The notes under the pieces are model-generated. The model was given only the letters and a program-made list of their open reading frames with translations, was not told the DNA's origin and ran no database searches. Of a stretch of 64,000 bases of DNA, positions 22,671 to 31,219 are shown piece by piece. The stretch is from Zafaria cholistanensis. GTDB taxonomy: Bacteria; Actinomycetota; Actinomycetes; Actinomycetales; Micrococcaceae. Every line of letters begins with the position of its first letter. Position 1 is the stretch's first letter. Both the position numbers and the translations under genes were made by a program. Location of the stretch: assembly GCF_008580665.1 (NCBI RefSeq), contig NZ_BKDJ01000007.1, forward strand, positions 62,001 to 126,000, in the 5' to 3' direction.

Positions 22671-25600
22671 ATGACCGTCCACCCGATTCGTCCGCAGGAA
22701 TTGGCCGGGGACGCCGTCCAACTGGCCCGCCGCTGGGTGGCCGAGGCAGCCACCGTCCCCGTCGACGCCTCCGCCGCCCGGCTGGCGGGGGTCCTTCGGG
22801 ACCCGAAGGGACTGGCGTTCACAGTCGGCTTCGTTGACGGCGTCGTGCGCCCCGAGGACCTCTCGGTCGCGGCCCGCAACCTGCGCGCTCTGGCCCCCGA
22901 CGTCCCGGCGTTCCTGCCCTGGCCGCTCCGCCGGACCGTCGCCCTGGGAGGACTGCTCGCCCCGGTGCTGCCGGGGGTCGTGGTGCCCGTGGCCCGCCGC
23001 GTCCTGCGGCGGATGGTGGGGCACCTGGTGGTTGATGCCACCGATGCCCGGCTGGGCGCAGGGTTGGCCCGCGTGCGGCGCGAGGGCGTCCGCCTGAACG
23101 TGAACCTTCTGGGTGAGGCCATCCTGGGCGAGGCGGAGGCAGCCCGGCGGCTGGAAGGCACCCGCCGCCTGCTGGCCCGGGACGACGTCGACTACGTCTC
23201 CATCAAGGTCTCCTCCACCACCGCCCCGCACAGCCGGTGGGCCTTTGAGGAGGCGGTGGAAACGGTCGCAGACCGGCTGCTGCCGCTGTACCGGCTTGCC
23301 GCCGGGTCGGCGCGGCGCAAGTTCATCAACCTGGACATGGAGGAGTACAAGGACCTGGAGCTGACCATCGCGGTCTTCACCCGGTTGCTGGAGCGCCCGG
23401 AACTGCACCGGCTTAAGGCCGGCATTGCCCTGCAGGCCTACCTGCCCGACGCACTGTCGGTGATGGCCCGGCTGCAGGAGTGGGCGGCGGCCCGCACCGG
23501 CAACGGCGGCGCTCCGATTAAGGTCCGCGTGGTCAAGGGCGCCAACCTGCCGATGGAAACGGTCGACGCGGACCTGCACGGCTGGCCGCTGGCCACCTGG
23601 GGCAGCAAGCAGGAAACGGACACCTCCTACAAAGCGGTCCTGGACTACGCGCTGGAGCCGGACCGGACAGCCAACGTGCGCATCGGCGTGGCCGGACACA
23701 ACCTCTTCGACATTGCCCTGGCCTGGCTGCTGGCCAAGGCCCGCGGCGTCACGGACGGGATCGAGTTCGAGATGCTCCTGGGCATGGCCACCGGTCAGGC
23801 CGAGGCGGTCCGGCGTGAAGTCGGCTCGCTGCTGCTGTACACCCCGGTGGTGCACCCGGGGGAGTTCGACGTCGCCATCGCCTACCTGATCCGCCGCCTC
23901 GAGGAGGGCGCCAGCCAGGAGAACTTCATGTCCGCCGTCTTCGAACTGGGTTCCGACCCGTCCCTCTTCGAGCGCGAAAAGGACCGTTTCCTCGCCTCCC
24001 TTGCCGCCCTCACCGACCGGGTGCCGGCTCCCCACCGCACCCAGGACCGTGACCGCGAACACCGCCGGTATGAGGACGCCGCCGCCGAGGCGGCCCGCCG
24101 CGCGGCCGGCACCGGGCCGGTCCAGGGGGGCGGCCAGGGGGGCGGCCGGGCAGTCGGCCAGCGGCCGGGAGAGGGGACCGGGACCGCACCGGCGGGGCCC
24201 GCCGGACGGACAGACTTTGTCAGCCCCGCCACGTACTTCGCCAACACCCCGGACACCGACCCCGACCTGCCGGGAAACCGGGCGTGGGGCCGGGCAATCC
24301 TGCGCCGGGTCCCCACCTCCACCCTGGGCCTGGCCTCGGCATCCTCCCGCGTCATCGGCACCGAGGCAGCCCTGGAGGCGGCGGTTTCCGCCGGCGTCGA
24401 ACACGGCACGGCCTGGGGAGCGCTGCCGGCCACCACGCGCGCCGCCGTGCTCCACCTGGCCGGAGACCGGCTGGAGGCCCACCGTGCCGACCTGCTCGAG
24501 GTGATGGCTGCCGAATGCGGCAAGACGCTGGACCAGGGCGACCCCGAGGTCTCCGAGGCGATCGACTTCGCCCACCACTACGCCGAACTGGCCCGTGAGC
24601 TGGAGATGGTCGACGGCGCCCGGTTCATCCCCTCCAAGCTCACCGCCGTCGTCCCGCCGTGGAACTTCCCGGTGGCGATCCCCGCCGGATCCACGCTGGC
24701 CGCACTCGCCGCAGGGTCCGGCGTCCTGCTCAAACCCGCCACACCGGCCCGGCGCACCGGGGCCGTCCTGGCCGAGGCGCTTTGGGAAGCGTTTGAGGAG
24801 GCCGGCGTGGACCGAAGCGTGCTGCAGTACATCCAGCTCGGCGACCGGCGGCTGGGACGGCGGCTGATCGCCCACCCCGCGGTGGACCGCGTGATCCTCA
24901 CCGGCGGGCACGAGACCGCCGAGCTGTTCCGTTCCTTCCGCCCGGACCTGCCCCTGCTGGGGGAAACCAGCGGCAAGAACGCGATCATCGTGACCCCGTC
25001 CGCGGACCTGGACCTGGCCGCCCGGGACGTGGCGACCTCCGCGTTCGGGCATGCGGGGCAGAAGTGCTCGGCTGCGTCCCTGGTGGTGCTGGTTGGATCC
25101 GCGGCCCGCTCGCGGCGCTTCCGCGACCAGCTGGTCGATGCCGTCCGTTCGCTGCACGTGGGCTACCCCTGGGACCCGCGCACCCGCATGGGCCCGGTCA
25201 TCGAGCCGGCCCGGGGCAAGCTGCTGAGGGGGCTGACCGTCCTGGGCGAGGGCGAGCACTGGGTGCTGGAACCGCGCCCGCTGGATGCCTCGGGGAAGCT
25301 GTGGAGCCCGGGCATCCGGGCCGGCGTCCAGCCAGGATCTGAGTTCCACCGGATCGAGTACTTCGGCCCGGTGCTGGGCGTGATGGCGGCGGAGACGCTT
25401 GAGGAGGCGGTCGCCGTCGCCAACGGCACCGATTACGGCCTGACCAGCGGGCTGCACTCGCTGGACCGGGACGAGGTCGCGTACTGGCTGGAGCACATCC
25501 AGGCCGGCAACCTCTATGTGAACCGCGGCATCACCGGGGCGATCGTGCACCGCCAGCCGTTTGGCGGCTGGAAGAAATCGGCCGTGGGGCCGGGAGCCAA

Positions 25601-26495
25601 GGCCGGCGGCCCGAACTACCTGATCGGGCTGGGGGCCTGGGAGGATGCGCCTGCCCCCGGCGGGGCGCCCGGACGGGACAGTGCTTCCGGACAGGGCGGT
25701 ACTTCCGGACAGGACAGTGCTTCCGGACAGGATGGGGCTTTGGAACAGGGCAGGGCTGTGGACCAGGACAGGCCGGCCGGGTCCGGACCGGCCGCGGCGC
25801 TGCACGCCGCCGCCCGCGCCTCCGTTGCCGGGCCCTCCCCGGCCCGCATCTCCCCGGCCCGCATCTCCACGACCCGCACCTCCGCGACCCGCACCTCCCC
25901 AACGCAGTCCGGCGGGGAAGCCCAACTGTCCTCCGCCGACGTCGCCTGGCTGGGGCAGGCCCTGGCCTCCGATGCGCTGGCCTGGAACCGCCTCTTCGGT
26001 CCCGCACGCGACGTGTCGGGGCTGCGGGCCGAACGCAACGTGCTGCGCTACCGGCCCGTTCCGGTCACTGTCCGCTTCCACTCCGCGACCTCCGGGCACG
26101 GCATCGCCGAGCTGGTGCGCGTGCTGGCCGCAGGCCTCACCGCCGGGAGCCTCCCCGTGGCGAGCACCGCCGTGGTGCTTCCGGAACCGGTCCGCCACGC
26201 ACTCACCGCCGCCGGGGTGGCGGTGCACGTCGAGGACGACGCCGCGTGGCTGGACCGGGCCGCCGCCCTGGCCGCGCGCAACGGCCCGGAGCCGGGGCTG
26301 CGCCTGCGGCTGATCGGCGCGGACCCGGCAGCAACCGCCCGCGCGGTGGGGGGTTCGCCGGACGTCGCCATCCACGCCGGCGCAGTGGTCTCCTCCGGCC
26401 GGGTGGAACTGCTCCCGTTCCTGCGTGAACAGGCCGTCTCCATCACCGCGCACCGCTTCGGCACCCCCCACGGGCTCGCCGACGGGCTGCTGTAG
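22671..26495 (+). CDS. putA: Bifunctional proline dehydrogenase / P5C dehydrogenase, copy 1
   Basis: A 1274-residue enzyme oxidising proline to glutamate in two steps. The FAD-dependent proline dehydrogenase barrel spans about 1-450 (KVRVVKGANLPMETVDADLHGWPLATWGSKQETDTSYK; substrate Arg pair in YLIRRLEEGASQENFM). A Gly/Pro/Ala linker follows at about 470-520. The aldehyde dehydrogenase domain runs about 525-990, with PPWNFPVAIPAG, LLGETSGKNAIIVTP and active-site Cys799 in GHAGQKCSAAS. A repeat-rich linker (about 1000-1085) leads to a C-terminal domain. The ATG at 22671 follows gaggaggggccgccc. Long tracts are almost identical to copy 2 at 31220. GH15 follows after 49 bp. Confidence 0.95.
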   Translation: MTVHPIRPQELAGDAVQLARRWVAEAATVPVDASAARLAGVLRDPKGLAFTVGFVDGVVRPEDLSVAARNLRALAPDVPAFLPWPLRRTVALGGLLAPVLPGVVVPVARRVLRRMVGHLVVDATDARLGAGLARVRREGVRLNVNLLGEAILGEAEAARRLEGTRRLLARDDVDYVSIKVSSTTAPHSRWAFEEAVETVADRLLPLYRLAAGSARRKFINLDMEEYKDLELTIAVFTRLLERPELHRLKAGIALQAYLPDALSVMARLQEWAAARTGNGGAPIKVRVVKGANLPMETVDADLHGWPLATWGSKQETDTSYKAVLDYALEPDRTANVRIGVAGHNLFDIALAWLLAKARGVTDGIEFEMLLGMATGQAEAVRREVGSLLLYTPVVHPGEFDVAIAYLIRRLEEGASQENFMSAVFELGSDPSLFEREKDRFLASLAALTDRVPAPHRTQDRDREHRRYEDAAAEAARRAAGTGPVQGGGQGGGRAVGQRPGEGTGTAPAGPAGRTDFVSPATYFANTPDTDPDLPGNRAWGRAILRRVPTSTLGLASASSRVIGTEAALEAAVSAGVEHGTAWGALPATTRAAVLHLAGDRLEAHRADLLEVMAAECGKTLDQGDPEVSEAIDFAHHYAELARELEMVDGARFIPSKLTAVVPPWNFPVAIPAGSTLAALAAGSGVLLKPATPARRTGAVLAEALWEAFEEAGVDRSVLQYIQLGDRRLGRRLIAHPAVDRVILTGGHETAELFRSFRPDLPLLGETSGKNAIIVTPSADLDLAARDVATSAFGHAGQKCSAASLVVLVGSAARSRRFRDQLVDAVRSLHVGYPWDPRTRMGPVIEPARGKLLRGLTVLGEGEHWVLEPRPLDASGKLWSPGIRAGVQPGSEFHRIEYFGPVLGVMAAETLEEAVAVANGTDYGLTSGLHSLDRDEVAYWLEHIQAGNLYVNRGITGAIVHRQPFGGWKKSAVGPGAKAGGPNYLIGLGAWEDAPAPGGAPGRDSASGQGGTSGQDSASGQDGALEQGRAVDQDRPAGSGPAAALHAAARASVAGPSPARISPARISTTRTSATRTSPTQSGGEAQLSSADVAWLGQALASDALAWNRLFGPARDVSGLRAERNVLRYRPVPVTVRFHSATSGHGIAELVRVLAAGLTAGSLPVASTAVVLPEPVRHALTAAGVAVHVEDDAAWLDRAAALAARNGPEPGLRLRLIGADPAATARAVGGSPDVAIHAGAVVSSGRVELLPFLREQAVSITAHRFGTPHGLADGLL
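25671..25774 (+). repeat. 18-bp tandem repeat in putA copy 1 linker
   Basis: Five to six units, first ggacgggacagtgcttcc (25671-25688), then 25689-25706, 25707-25724, 25725-25742, 25743-25760 with increasing divergence. They encode GRDSAS-GQGGTS-GQDSAS-GQDGAL-EQGRAV after the ALDH domain. The matching part of copy 2 lacks them. Confidence 0.9.
25839..25898 (+). repeat. 15-bp tandem repeat in putA copy 1 linker
   Basis: Four units: ccggcccgcatctcc twice (25839-25853, 25854-25868), acgacccgcacctcc (25869-25883), gcgacccgcacctcc (25884-25898). They encode PARIS-PARIS-TTRTS-ATRTS. Confidence 0.9.
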
Positions 26496-26544
26496 CCGGG
26501 CAGGCTCCCTTGCCCCGGACCGCCGGATGCGATTGGCTCGGTAA

Positions 26545-28425
26545 ATGGCTTCCCCGATCGAGGACTACGCACTTCTCTCGGACCAGCGGACCGCGGCCCT
26601 GGTCTCCATCACGGGCAGCATTGACTGGATGTGCCTGCCGCGGTTCGATTCGCCGTCGGCCTTCTCCGCGCTGCTGGGCACCGCCGACCACGGACGCTGG
26701 CTGCTGGCCCCGGCCGGCGCCGTCGACCACTTCGCCCCGGACGGCGCCAGCGTGGGCCGTCCCCGGGGGGCCGTGCCCTACGGGGCACCCGTGGTGGTGG
26801 AGCGCTCCTACGTCGAATCCACCTTTGTGCTGCGCACGCTGTGGCGCGCGGCCGGAGGGGAGGTGCTGGTCACCGACCTCATGCCCGTGGGGGACCGCCG
26901 CGCCTCGCTGGTGCGGCGGGTGGAGGGCCTGGCCGGGAGCGTGCCGATGCACATGGACCTGCGCATCCGGTTCGGGTACGGGGCCGTGCTGCCGTGGGTC
27001 CGCCGGTACGGGGAGGACCGCGGGCTGCGCTCGATCGTGGCGGTGGCCGGGCCCGACGCGGTCGTGCTCCACGGCGACCGGCTGCCGAGGGTCTCGGACC
27101 GGATACCCCAGCCGGCCAACCACCGGCACCTGGTGGACTTCACGGTGGACGCGGGCACGGTGGTGGACTTCGAGCTGTGCTGGTTCCCGTCCCACCGCGA
27201 AGTTCCGGAGATGCTCGACGTCGGCGCCGCCCTGCACCACACCACCACCTACTGGCAGAAGTGGGCCCGGGACATTCCCCGGCAGGAGTCCTACGACGCG
27301 ATCGTGCGGCGGTCCCTGCTGGTGCTGTGCGCGCTTACGGACGAGGCCACCGGCGGGATCGTGGCCGCGCCCACCACCTCGCTGCCGGAGGAGTTCGGCG
27401 GGGAACGCAACTGGGACTACCGCTTCTGCTGGCTGCGCGACGCGGCCCTGACGCTGGAGGCGATGATGACCCACGGCTATGAGATGGAAGCCCAGCGGTG
27501 GCGCAACTGGCTGCTGCGGGCGGTGGCCGGGGACCCCGAGGACCTGCAGGTGATGTACGGCGTGTCCGGCGAACGCGAGCTTCCGGAACGGGAACTGCCC
27601 CACCTGCCCGGGTACCTGGGCTCGCTGCCGGTGCGGATCGGCAACGGCGCGGTGGGCCAGTACCAGGGGGACGTGGTCGGCGAGGTCCTGGTGGCCCTGG
27701 AGAAGCTGCGCAACATGGGCGGCATCGAGGACAACTTCTCCTGGCCGCTGCAGGCGGCCATGCTGGGCTACGTGGAACGCCACCTGGACCGGAAAGACCA
27801 CGGAATCTGGGAGATGCGCGGGGACAAGCAGCACTTCACCCATTCGCGGGTGATGATGTGGGCCGCGTTCGACCGGGGCGTGCGGGCGGTGCGGGACCAC
27901 GGGCTCGACGGCGACGCCGCCAGGTGGGCGCTGCTGCGCGACCGCCTGCGCGCGGAGATCCTCAAGCACGGCTTCAACCGGCAGGAGAACACCTTCACCC
28001 AGACCTATGCCGGCACCGAGGTGGACGCTTCCCTGCTGGTGCTGCCCCAGGTGGGGTTCGTGGCCTACGACGACCCGATGATGCTGGGCACCGTAGCGCG
28101 CCTGGAGCGCGACCTGCTCGACGGAAACGGCCTGCTGCTGCGCTACCGGACGCAGGACGGCATCGACGGGCTGCCGCCGGGGGAGCACCCCTTCCTGGCC
28201 TGCTCCTTTTGGCTGGCCGAGCAGTACGCCCGGTCCGGGCGGATCGGGGATGCGCGGGAACTGATGGACCGGCTGGTCGGCTACGCCAACGGGCTGGGGC
28301 TGATGGCCGAGGAGTACGACGCCCACACCGGAAGGATGGCCGGGAACTTCCCGCAGGCCTTCTCCCACCTGGCGCTCATCCGTGCGGCGGATGCCATTAA
28401 CGGCCACGCCCAGGCCGCGCTGTAG
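26545..28425 (+). CDS. Glycoside hydrolase family 15 protein (trehalase/glucoamylase-like)
   Basis: A 626-residue cytoplasmic protein of the bacterial GH15 type, which includes mycobacterial-type trehalases and glucoamylases. It opens with SPIEDYALLSDQRTAALVSITGSIDWMCLPRFDSPSAFSALLG, the conserved N-terminal domain, and has the (alpha/alpha)6 barrel with APTTSLPEEFGGERNWDYRFCWLRDAALTLEAM, a signature of the family, and ENTFTQTYAGTEVDASLLVLP and EEYDAHTGRMAGNFPQAFSHLALI near the end. The barrel acids should lie in these segments. The ribosome site is weak. Position between putA and putP makes a link to osmolyte turnover (trehalose, proline) attractive but unproven. Confidence 0.9.
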   Translation: MASPIEDYALLSDQRTAALVSITGSIDWMCLPRFDSPSAFSALLGTADHGRWLLAPAGAVDHFAPDGASVGRPRGAVPYGAPVVVERSYVESTFVLRTLWRAAGGEVLVTDLMPVGDRRASLVRRVEGLAGSVPMHMDLRIRFGYGAVLPWVRRYGEDRGLRSIVAVAGPDAVVLHGDRLPRVSDRIPQPANHRHLVDFTVDAGTVVDFELCWFPSHREVPEMLDVGAALHHTTTYWQKWARDIPRQESYDAIVRRSLLVLCALTDEATGGIVAAPTTSLPEEFGGERNWDYRFCWLRDAALTLEAMMTHGYEMEAQRWRNWLLRAVAGDPEDLQVMYGVSGERELPERELPHLPGYLGSLPVRIGNGAVGQYQGDVVGEVLVALEKLRNMGGIEDNFSWPLQAAMLGYVERHLDRKDHGIWEMRGDKQHFTHSRVMMWAAFDRGVRAVRDHGLDGDAARWALLRDRLRAEILKHGFNRQENTFTQTYAGTEVDASLLVLPQVGFVAYDDPMMLGTVARLERDLLDGNGLLLRYRTQDGIDGLPPGEHPFLACSFWLAEQYARSGRIGDARELMDRLVGYANGLGLMAEEYDAHTGRMAGNFPQAFSHLALIRAADAINGHAQAAL

Positions 28426-28446
28426 CGGCCCGGGCGTTCCAGGCCG

Positions 28447-29946
28447 CTAGAGGCGCCGCTCCATCTCGGCGAATTCGGCGTGGACCTCGTCGCTGTGGCG
28501 GTGGGTGGCCACCGAGACCAGGACCGCGACAACGGTGCAGGCGATGAAGCCAGGGACGATCTCGAACATCGCATCCGAGAGGGCGGGCACGTTGCCCCAG
28601 ATGCCCACCGTCACCGCACCGGCGACCATGCCGGCGAGCGAACCCATGGCGGTCATCCGCCTCCAGAACAGGGAGAGCAGGATGACCGGGCCGAAGGCGG
28701 CTCCGAAGCCGGCCCACGCGAATCCGACCAGATCCAGGATTGTGCCGCTGGGGTTCAGTGCCAGCAGGCCGGCGGCCAGGGCGACGACGAGCACGCCCAT
28801 GCGGCCCAGCAGGACCTGCTTCTTCGGGGCCAGCTTCCGGCCGAAAATGTTGTACAGGTCCTCCACCAGGGCCGAGGAGCAGACGATCAGCTGCGAGGAG
28901 ATGGTGGACATGATGGCGGCCAGCACGGCGGCGAGGACCAGCCCGGCGACGAACGGGTGGAACAGGGTCTGCGAAAGCACCAGGAACACCGTCTCGGGGT
29001 TATCCAGCGTCAGGCCGCGGCTCTGGATAAAGGCGATGCCGATGAGGCCCGTGAGGATGGCGCCCAGCGCCGTGGCGACCATCCAGGAGATGCCGATCCG
29101 GCGGCCGGCCCGGGCATCCGCCGGGGAACGCAGCGCCATGAAGCGAACGATGATGTGCGGCTGGCCGAAGTAGCCAAGCCCCCACGCTGCGGCGGAAACG
29201 ACGCCCAGGGCGGTGCCGCCGAAAAGCAGCGACGTGCGGCGCAGTTCGGCCTCCGCACCGGCGGCGTTCGCCGCGGCGTCGGCCGCACCGATGCCCGCGG
29301 CCACCTCGCCCCAACCGCCCATGGAAACCAGCGCAATGAGCGGTACGGCGATCAGGGCGGCCAGCATGAGCAGGCCCTGCGCCACGTCGGTGAGCGTGGC
29401 GCCGAGGAACCCCCCGAAGAGGGTGTAGGCCAGCGTGATGCCGGCCACCAGAAGCATGCCCACGAGGTAGGGGGCACCGAACGTCGCCTCGAAAAAGACG
29501 CCGCCGGCGACGATGCCGGAGGAGACGTAGAAGGTGAAGAAGGCCAGGATGATCACTCCGGAGGCCACGCGCAGCAGGCGCGTCTTGTCCTTGAACCTGT
29601 TTTCGAGGAAGCTCGGCACGGTGATCGAGTTGTTGGAGACCTCGGTGTAGGAACGGAGCCGGGGGGCGACGAACCTCCAGTTCAGCCACGCGCCGATGGT
29701 CAGGCCAATGGCGATCCACGCCTCAACCAAACCGGCCGCGTAGATGGCACCGGGCAGCCCCAGCAGCAGCCAGCCGGACATGTCGGAAGCGCCGGCGGAG
29801 AGTGCGGCCACGCCGGGCTTGAGCGAGCGGCCGGCAAGCATGTAGTCGTCCAGGTCCTCGGTCTGCCGGAACGCGTAGTAGCCGATGGCGAGCATCGCGG
29901 CGAAATACAGTCCAATCGCCAGGAGTTGAAATCCTTGTTCAGTCAT
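28447..29946 (-). CDS. putP: Sodium/proline symporter
   Basis: A 499-residue Na+/solute symporter of the SSS family, with about thirteen hydrophobic helices. Diagnostic features are the start QLLAIGLYFAAMLAIGYYAFRQTEDLDDYMLAGRSLKPGVAALSAGASDMSGWLLLGLPGAIYAAG, including the DMSGWL Na+-site segment, and GRRIGISWMVATALGAILTGLIGIAF. AAIMSTISSQLIVCSSALVEDLY is the helix-8 Na+-binding signature. Proline is the expected substrate given two putA genes flanking it. The ATG at 29946 follows caaggaacacc. It lies downstream of the LysR gene on the same strand (152 bp). Confidence 0.93.
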   Translation of the reverse strand: MTEQGFQLLAIGLYFAAMLAIGYYAFRQTEDLDDYMLAGRSLKPGVAALSAGASDMSGWLLLGLPGAIYAAGLVEAWIAIGLTIGAWLNWRFVAPRLRSYTEVSNNSITVPSFLENRFKDKTRLLRVASGVIILAFFTFYVSSGIVAGGVFFEATFGAPYLVGMLLVAGITLAYTLFGGFLGATLTDVAQGLLMLAALIAVPLIALVSMGGWGEVAAGIGAADAAANAAGAEAELRRTSLLFGGTALGVVSAAAWGLGYFGQPHIIVRFMALRSPADARAGRRIGISWMVATALGAILTGLIGIAFIQSRGLTLDNPETVFLVLSQTLFHPFVAGLVLAAVLAAIMSTISSQLIVCSSALVEDLYNIFGRKLAPKKQVLLGRMGVLVVALAAGLLALNPSGTILDLVGFAWAGFGAAFGPVILLSLFWRRMTAMGSLAGMVAGAVTVGIWGNVPALSDAMFEIVPGFIACTVVAVLVSVATHRHSDEVHAEFAEMERRL

Positions 29947-30098
29947 GGTGTTCCTTGAATCTTGGCGCGGTAAGCGCGGTTCTCGCAGGTCCTCGTCAGG
30001 GGGAGGGGCACCCCCCAACGCCGCGGGGGCGGCACGGGAACGCCTACGAGTATGGCAGTGAATCGGGCAGCAGGTGGCGGCCGTCACTGAGGCGTGAT

Positions 30099-31049
30099 TT
30101 ACCGCGACGGTTTGGCGGGGCGCTCCGGCGCCGGCGGACGGCCCGTGGAGAGTGCCGCCGCGCCCGCCGCCAGCGCCCGCCGGACGGCGGCAACGGCCGG
30201 ATGGCCGGCGCTGGATTCCCGCATCGCGGTGAAGACCGTCCGGTGCGGCCTCCCGGAGAGGTCCACCTGGCGGATGCGCGCCTCCCGGGAGACCCAGACC
30301 AGGTCGGGGAGCAGGGCCACGGCATGGCCCGATTCGACCAGGCGCACATGGGCCTGGAGATCGGCGGTCTCGAAGCGCACGTCCGGCTCGAACCCGGCCG
30401 AACGGCAGGCCTGCTCCGCCCAGTGCCGCGACGCCGCCCCGCGCGGTTCCATGACCCAGGGAAGCCGGGCCACCTGCTCCAGCGAGACCGCCCTGCCGAA
30501 CTGGGCCGGGGCACCGGCGGCGGGCAGGCACAGCCGGATGGCGTCGTGGATCAGCGGCTCCCGGTCCAGGCCCGGGTGGTGCGGGGCCGCGTGCCCCGGA
30601 TACTGCTCGGCCACCACCAGGTCGAAGGTCCGCGCCCAGGTTTCCCGCAGGGCCGTCTCCGGCTCGTGCTGCACCATCTCCACCCGTATGCCGGGATGGC
30701 TGGAGCGCAGGGTGCGCAGCATGCCCGGGATCAGGGCCAGTGCCGCCGTCTGGAAGACGGCCAACCGCACCGTTCCGGCGACGGCCGGTTGGGTGGAGGC
30801 GAGCGCCGCCTCGGCGCGTTCCAGCGAGTCCAGCAGTTCCGCGGCGTGCGCCACCAGCACTTGTCCCTGCGGGGTGAACTGCAGCCGCCGCCCGCTCTTG
30901 CGCAGCAGTTCCACCCCGGCCTCCTGCTCCAACTGGGACAGCTGCTGGGAGACCGAGGAGGGGCTGTAGTTGAGGGCCGCCGCCACGGCGGCAACGGTGC
31001 CCCTGATGCTCAATTCGCGCAGCAGGCGCAGGCGGCGTATATCGAGCAT
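30099..31049 (-). CDS. LysR family transcriptional regulator of the proline locus
   Basis: A 316-residue LysR regulator. The N-terminal winged HTH is MLDIRRLRLLRELSIRGTVAAVAAALNYSPSSVSQQLSQLEQEAGVELLRKSGRRLQFTPQGQ; the effector domain follows from about residue 90 (GTVRLAVFQTAALALIPGMLRTLRSSHPGIRVEM). It is divergent from putA copy 2 across 170 bp, the standard LysR arrangement, and upstream of putP, so control of proline uptake and oxidation is likely. The ATG at 31049 follows cggaggcccaag. Candidate operator repeats lie at 31083-31113. Confidence 0.9.
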   Translation of the reverse strand: MLDIRRLRLLRELSIRGTVAAVAAALNYSPSSVSQQLSQLEQEAGVELLRKSGRRLQFTPQGQVLVAHAAELLDSLERAEAALASTQPAVAGTVRLAVFQTAALALIPGMLRTLRSSHPGIRVEMVQHEPETALRETWARTFDLVVAEQYPGHAAPHHPGLDREPLIHDAIRLCLPAAGAPAQFGRAVSLEQVARLPWVMEPRGAASRHWAEQACRSAGFEPDVRFETADLQAHVRLVESGHAVALLPDLVWVSREARIRQVDLSGRPHRTVFTAMRESSAGHPAVAAVRRALAAGAAALSTGRPPAPERPAKPSR

Positions 31050-31082
31050 CTTGGGCCTCCGAAAGGGTCGGTAAATCGTTCA

Positions 31083-31113
31083 GGATTTCCGAACATTATC
31101 CTCCGGATTTCCG
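31083..31113. promoter_or_regulatory. Direct repeat in lysR-putA intergenic region, candidate operator
   Basis: ggatttccg occurs at 31083-31091 and again at 31105-31113, exactly 22 bp (two helical turns) apart, in the AT-richer middle of the divergent region. Spacing on one DNA face suits cooperative LysR binding. Confidence 0.45.
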
Positions 31114-31219
31114 TGCTTTTTCTAATGTAATTCGCGCCGCATACTGGGTTGGCACTCCGCACCACCATGCGGAACAGCCTCCCTTCCCCCTTCCCGCACG
31201 CCCCAAGGAGTCCACCACC

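Noticed and set aside
22470-26471. Very long minus-strand frame opposite putA copy 1, and a similar one opposite copy 2
   Set aside because: GC-rich codon bias keeps the opposite frame free of stops. The translation is low-complexity Gly/Arg/Gln/His with no domain, while the plus strand encodes an unmistakable PutA.
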